Source of the DNA: Clostridiales bacterium
Lineage (GTDB): Bacteria; Bacillota; Clostridia; Christensenellales; DUVY01
DNA length: 5,038 nt
NCBI GenBank assembly: GCA_031290295.1
Contig: JAITNT010000034.1
Span: 1-5,038, forward strand
Direction: 5' to 3'
Made by a program: the position numbers and the translations under genes. Of this stretch, positions 1 to 5,038 are shown one piece after another. The notes beneath the pieces were generated by a model. That model had not been told where the DNA came from and searched no databases. It worked only from the letters and a program-made list of their open reading frames with translations. Each line of letters starts with the position of its first letter. The first letter of the stretch is position 1.

Positions 1-593
1 GGCTCGATTACCGCGCTGCCTATCGTGGAAACGCTCGCCGGCGATATAAGCGCGTACATTCCGACTAATGTAATTTCCATTACGGACGGGCAGATTTATT
101 TGGAAAGCGAGCTGTTCAACGCGGGCGTGCGACCTGCGGTCAACGTCGGGCTTTCCGTTTCGCGCGTGGGCAGCTCGGCGCAAACCAAGGCTATGCGTAA
201 GGTTTCCGGTAAGCTCAGGCTCGATTTGTCGCAGTACCGCGAGCTTGCGGTTTTTTCGCAGTTCGGCTCCGAGCTTGATATACAGACGCAGGAAATGCTC
301 GGGTTGGGCGAACGCACTACGGAAACGCTCAAACAGGACAGATACGCCCCTTACGGCGTAGAAGAACAGGTTATTCTGCTGTACGTTACGACCAAGGAGT
401 TTTTGCGTAAAATCCCCGTCAAAAGGATACGCGAGTTTAACCGCGGCTTTCTTAACTTCATGGACTTAAATTTCCCCGGCATACGCAAGGGCATACTTGA
501 GAGCGGCGACCTTTCTACGGAGGCGTGTATGACTATCGAGGACGCCGTGAAGCAATATTCGGACTTTGTTTTCTCGGGCGCGAGAAGTGAGCT

Positions 594-597
<4 letters not shown>
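1..597 (+). CDS. atpA: F1Fo ATP synthase subunit alpha, C-terminal part (5' end outside window)
   Basis: Non-catalytic nucleotide-binding subunit of F1, alternating with beta in the alpha3-beta3 head at the cytoplasmic membrane. The frame is open from base 1, so the 198 residues seen are roughly the last 40% of a ~500-residue protein. A GTG at 25 lies inside the conserved core and is not a start. The fragment opens in the conserved stretch [11 protein letters not shown], followed by [17 protein letters not shown], typical of alpha rather than beta. The arginine finger that reaches into the beta catalytic site is R55 of the fragment (bases 163-165), in [12 protein letters not shown]. The usual RVGG/A is RVGS here, a mild change. 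The C-terminal helical domain (from about residue 75, [18 protein letters not shown]) is complete and ends normally. The stop TGA overlaps the atpG start as ATGA, implying translational coupling. The Walker A part lies upstream of the window. Confidence 0.97.
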
Positions 598-2890
<2,293 letters not shown>

Positions 2891-2892
<2 letters not shown>

Positions 2893-2947
2893 ACTTCTTG
2901 CAAAAAGCCCTCGAAAAAAACCTTGCGGTTGGTTTTGCAACAAGTCT
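2891..2947 (+). repeat. 15-bp inverted repeat (large hairpin) between atpD and atpC
   Basis: Left arm AGACTTCTTGCAAAA (2891-2905) pairs with right arm TTTTGCAACAAGTCT (2933-2947) at 14 of 15 positions; the one mismatch is C2897 against C2941. The 27-base loop (2906-2932) contains seven consecutive A and an inner AACC-TTGC-GGTT mini-stem (2919-2930). The left arm overlaps the last two bases of the atpD stop codon. No T-run follows the right arm, so a classical intrinsic terminator is unlikely. It could be an mRNA-processing or attenuation structure, or a copy of a dispersed palindromic repeat; one window cannot tell these apart. Confidence 0.75.
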
Positions 2948-2952
2948 GTTAG

Positions 2953-2967
2953 GCCCGGTACGCGGGC
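2953..2967 (+). promoter_or_regulatory. Small GC hairpin abutting the atpC ribosome binding site
   Basis: GCCCG (2953-2957) and CGGGC (2963-2967) form a perfect 5-bp stem with a 5-base loop. The stem ends exactly at the base before GGAGG of the atpC ribosome binding site, so it may affect ribosome access. It is short and could be chance. Confidence 0.35.
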
Positions 2968-2975
2968 GGAGGGAG
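2968..2975 (+). promoter_or_regulatory. atpC ribosome binding site deciding a TTG start
   Basis: GGAGGGAG is a very strong Shine-Dalgarno match, with 7 bases between GGAGG and the TTG at 2980. The same frame is closed upstream by TAG at 2950-2952, with no ATG or GTG between, so TTG is the only start that keeps the first strand of the epsilon fold. Confidence 0.85.
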
Positions 2976-2979
2976 TTTT

Positions 2980-3390
2980 TTGGAAAGAAGCTTTATACTT
3001 GAAATATCCACGCCGGACAGAGATTTTTTCCGCGGCGGGGTTGAATCCTTGATAATCGGAACCCCGGGCGGCGAAATGGGTATTATGCGCAATACGTTGC
3101 CGTTGGTTACGCCGCTTGACCCCGGCGTGCTGCGGATAAAGCAGAACGGCGGTTGGATGGAAGCCGCCAACGGCGAGGGCTTTGTCGAGGTTACGCCCGA
3201 AAAGGTGTCCGTTCTCACGCAGTCCGCAGAATGGCCTTACGAGGTCGATATGCGCAAGGTGCAGGCGGAAATAGACGCCGCGCAGGAGGTCTTGAGAAAA
3301 GCGCAAAGTCTAAAGGAATACAAAATGGCTAAGGCGCAGTTAGCAAGACAATTCGCCAAGCTCAAGGTTAAGGGCAGGGGACTGGACTAG
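2980..3390 (+). CDS. atpC: F1Fo ATP synthase subunit epsilon
   Basis: Rotor-foot and regulatory subunit of F1 that binds gamma and the c-ring; its C-terminal helices can extend into the head and inhibit ATP hydrolysis. The product is 136 residues, normal for the family. The N-terminal beta-sandwich (about 1-85) shows the usual pattern: LEISTPDRDFF, then GTPGGEMGIMRNTLPLVTPL, then GFVEVTPEKVSVLTQSAEW. The C-terminal helical hairpin (about 88-130) is present in full. In ATP-sensing epsilon subunits of bacilli this region carries an ID-x-x-RA motif and two later arginines. Here the counterparts look like D90 with R92/K93, R123 and K127, so ATP binding is uncertain. Translation starts at TTG, inside a run of six T. 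The gene is 87 bases after atpD, a gap filled by two hairpins. TTG plus the upstream structure may lower its yield relative to beta, which is inference. Confidence 0.95.
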   Translation: MERSFILEISTPDRDFFRGGVESLIIGTPGGEMGIMRNTLPLVTPLDPGVLRIKQNGGWMEAANGEGFVEVTPEKVSVLTQSAEWPYEVDMRKVQAEIDAAQEVLRKAQSLKEYKMAKAQLARQFAKLKVKGRGLD

Positions 3391-3435
3391 GTTAACGGTA
3401 AAATATGCGATTCGCATTAAAAATAAGGAGACACT
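3391..3435 (+). promoter_or_regulatory. Short gap with a strong ribosome binding site for the DUF4380-like gene
   Basis: AAGGAG at 3425-3430 lies 5 bases before the ATG at 3436. The gap also holds a 13-base palindrome, ATGCGA-T-TCGCAT (3405-3417), and a TAAAAT (3399-3404) resembling a -10 box, but no -35 box at proper spacing. There is no terminator between atpC and the next gene, so read-through from the atp operon is likely. Confidence 0.6.
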
Positions 3436-4431
3436 ATGAATATCAAAAAAACTACATTTAAGGGTATCCCCGGTTGCTTTAGGGTTGCGAGCGGCGACGT
3501 TGAAATAGTCGTTACTACGGAGTTCGGGCCGCGTATTCTGTACCTAGGACGCAAAGGCGGCGTCAATCATCTTGCGGTTTTCGAGGAGGATTTGAAGAAC
3601 CCCGACAAAGAAGCGTACCTGCATTACGGCGGACACAGGCTTTGGCACGCGCCCGAGGCGGCGGAGCGCACCTATGTCCCGGCTAACGACAAGGTCGAGG
3701 TTAAAATTGACGAGAAAATGGGCGTGATTATGCTTACCGCGCCGGTAGAAGCGCTTACCGGGCTTCAAAAGGTTATAATTATTAAGCCGGACGAGGAGCC
3801 CGGCAATTTCGTTATCCTGCACCGCATTTTTAACCGTTCGCCGTTCGCGGTGGAGTTAAGCGCGTGGGCAATAACTATGCTTGCGCCGGGCGGACTTGTC
3901 GTTATTCCTAATTCGGAGTCGGAAAACGGTTACTGCGCCAACCGCGCGTTGAGTCTTTGGAAGTATTCCAAGCTAAACGATCCGCGCGTCTATCTCGGCG
4001 ACGGATATGTCGCCGTCACCAACGACGCCAAGACCGAAGCGCCGTTTAAGATAGGCAGCACGGTTGACGACTGCTTTGCCTGTTACTTTAATCACGGCGA
4101 GTTATTCGTTAAGTACTTTCCGTTTGTGTCGGATAAATATCCGAGCTATGATTGCAACTTTGAAACCTATACCTGCCGCGCTTTTTCCGAGTTGGAATCG
4201 CTTTCGCCCTTAACCAAGATCGAACCGGGCGATTTTGCGGAGCATATGGAGCTTTGGGAGCTGCATCCCGATATCGAACGTCCCGATCCCCGCGACGAGG
4301 AAGCTATCTGCGAAATACTTGACGACCTTAGATTTGAGGACGAATGCGAGGACGAGGATTGCGACTGTCACGATCACGGTCATGACGACGACTGCGGTTG
4401 CGGACAGGAGCACGGTCACAAGCATAAATAA
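3436..4431 (+). CDS. DUF4380-like (mutarotase-fold) protein with His/Cys/Asp-rich tail
   Basis: A 331-residue protein without signal peptide or membrane segment, so probably cytoplasmic. The body (about 1-285) resembles the DUF4380 group of galactose-mutarotase/aldose-1-epimerase-like beta-sandwich proteins. The resemblance rests on EFGPRILYLG (29-38), the hallmark-like GGHRLWHAPE (65-74), and strands such as NFVILHRIFNRS (124-135) and ELSAWAITMLAPGG (140-153). These are recognised by eye. Substrate and reaction are unknown, and a carbohydrate ligand is only suggested by the fold. Residues 301-331 are a separate low-complexity tail with 5 Cys (304, 309, 311, 320, 322), 6 His (312, 314, 316, 326, 328, 330) and many Asp/Glu, including HDHGHDDDCGCG. 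Such tails bind transition metals in proteins like UreE and HypB; that function is inferred here. The gene starts 45 bases after atpC with a strong ribosome binding site and ends at a convergent terminator region, suggesting co-transcription with the atp genes. Confidence 0.75.
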   Translation: MNIKKTTFKGIPGCFRVASGDVEIVVTTEFGPRILYLGRKGGVNHLAVFEEDLKNPDKEAYLHYGGHRLWHAPEAAERTYVPANDKVEVKIDEKMGVIMLTAPVEALTGLQKVIIIKPDEEPGNFVILHRIFNRSPFAVELSAWAITMLAPGGLVVIPNSESENGYCANRALSLWKYSKLNDPRVYLGDGYVAVTNDAKTEAPFKIGSTVDDCFACYFNHGELFVKYFPFVSDKYPSYDCNFETYTCRAFSELESLSPLTKIEPGDFAEHMELWELHPDIERPDPRDEEAICEILDDLRFEDECEDEDCDCHDHGHDDDCGCGQEHGHKHK

Positions 4432-4448
4432 AGCGGGAAATACCGGAT

Positions 4449-4493
4449 CGGTCTAATAAACGGACCGTCTTTTGAGGACGATACGTTTATTTT
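4449..4493. terminator. Probable terminator region between convergent genes
   Basis: Two hairpins share bases and cannot coexist. The first is CGGTC (4449-4453) with GACCG (4463-4467), 9-base loop, followed by TCTTTT (4468-4473), the arrangement of a short rho-independent terminator for the plus-strand gene. The second is AATAAACG (4455-4462) with CGTTTATT (4484-4491), containing an inner CGTC/GACG stem (4466-4469 with 4477-4480) and followed by TTTATAAATT. The region lies 18-62 bases after the plus-strand stop and just beyond the minus-strand stop, so it could serve both directions. The stems are short or AT-rich. Confidence 0.55.
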
Positions 4494-4509
4494 ATAAATT
4501 ATTGCCCGG

Positions 4510-5038
4510 TTACTTCTTGTACTTATCGATTACCTCGGCCGCCCACGCGGAGTCCGGGGATTCTATGATAGTGTGGTAGGAATTGTCCTCCGCCGAGCGC
4601 GAGGGGTAGAGCGTGATTGTTATTTCGCGCGGCGCTTCCGTCAGCATAACATAAAAAATAATGTAGTCGATGTAGCCGTCTTTATATACGAGTAAGGTAA
4701 TATCTCCGAAATCGCGCGGCTTTATACGGTCAAAACTGCGATTGACGAGTATCGGAGCTTCGATTTGTACGGTTTTGCCCTCGGTGTCGGTATAAAAGTA
4801 TGAGTTTATCTCGGGTATGCAAACCGTCGCATTGTGTATAGGCGCGTAATCCGCGGCGTTCCGAACAGTAACGCGCAGCGAGGTAACGCGTTCCGCCTTG
4901 CCGCCCGCATAGCCGGGCGCGGACAGTATTGCCGTGATTACCGCGACGTTTGCGGCGGCAGCGGCGAACAAGAGTATCGCGGTTATGAGAGGAAGCCTTT
5001 CCCGCTTTCCGCGCGGCGACAGCTCGGGCGTTTCTGTG
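4510..5038 (-). CDS. Membrane-anchored protein with carboxypeptidase-regulatory-like domain (5' end outside window)
   Basis: The frame stays open from the stop (TAA at 4510-4512) to the window edge, giving 175 visible C-terminal residues; the true start is beyond base 5038. A TTG at 4971 would begin in the middle of the hydrophobic helix and is not credible. The visible part begins with a basic stretch (PRGKRERLP, about 8-16), then a hydrophobic Ala-rich helix (about 15-38). This is the layout of an N-in signal anchor or an uncleaved export signal. Residues ~51-145 form a beta-rich domain: a VTVRN strand, IHNATVCIPEI, then YTDTEGKTVQIEAP, and later LLVYKDGYIDY and ITITLYP. This is the pattern of carboxypeptidase-regulatory-like/transthyretin-like beta-sandwiches, where a small-residue turn precedes a T-D-x-x-G-K-type loop. 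It probably sits outside the membrane as a structural or binding module; no catalytic residues are seen. The last ~30 residues are polar. It is convergent to the atp cluster, so no shared operon. Confidence 0.7.
   Translation of the reverse strand, partial: TETPELSPRGKRERLPLITAILLFAAAAANVAVITAILSAPGYAGGKAERVTSLRVTVRNAADYAPIHNATVCIPEINSYFYTDTEGKTVQIEAPILVNRSFDRIKPRDFGDITLLVYKDGYIDYIIFYVMLTEAPREITITLYPSRSAEDNSYHTIIESPDSAWAAEVIDKYKK

Noticed and set aside
3382..3404. Sigma-70-type promoter before the DUF4380-like gene
   Set aside because: TAAAAT is an acceptable -10 look-alike, but no TTGACA-like box sits 16-18 bases upstream.
4210..4456. Frames on both strands overlapping the His/Asp-rich tail
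   Set aside because: Their Val- or Thr-rich low-complexity products simply mirror the repetitive GAC/CAC codons of the metal-type tail.

Overview
The window carries the 3' half of a bacterial F-type (F1Fo) ATP synthase operon, followed by one accessory gene on the same strand and one convergent membrane-anchored gene on the opposite strand. Gene order on the plus strand is atpA (3' end only), atpG, atpD, atpC, then a DUF4380-like protein with a His/Cys/Asp-rich tail. A protein with a single membrane span and a carboxypeptidase-regulatory-like fold lies on the minus strand and runs off the right edge. DNA composition is moderate in GC and looks even across the window. The operon order, strong purine-rich Shine-Dalgarno sites, a TTG start and the alpha/beta sequence style suggest a low-to-moderate GC Gram-positive lineage, probably Clostridia-like Bacillota. 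That placement is an inference from general appearance, not from a search.

Positions 1-3390 hold the F1 genes. Alpha and gamma overlap by 4 bases (ATGA). Gamma and beta are 4 bases apart. Beta and epsilon are separated by 87 bases, unusually structured for an otherwise tight operon. The products assemble as alpha3-beta3-gamma-delta-epsilon: beta carries the catalytic sites, alpha contributes the arginine finger, gamma is the rotor shaft and epsilon is the brake and rotor foot. All key catalytic residues visible are intact, so this looks like a working enzyme.

The least ordinary part of the F1 block is RNA-level. A 9-bp hairpin sits at the atpG/atpD junction just upstream of the atpD ribosome binding site. 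A 15-bp near-perfect inverted repeat begins at the atpD stop codon. A small GC hairpin abuts the atpC ribosome binding site, and atpC starts with TTG. Together these could set the 3:1:1 beta:gamma:epsilon output from one mRNA, and the large inverted repeat could also be a dispersed palindromic element.

Positions 3391-4431 hold a DUF4380-like (galactose-mutarotase-like fold) protein of unknown substrate. It follows atpC by 45 bases with its own strong ribosome binding site, so it may be the last gene of the transcript. Its final ~30 residues form a probable metal-binding tail. Positions 4432-4509 are a convergent intergenic gap with overlapping, mutually exclusive hairpins that probably serve as the terminator. 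Positions 4510-5038 hold the minus-strand gene, whose start lies outside the window. No RNA gene, CRISPR array, transposase or convincing promoter was seen.
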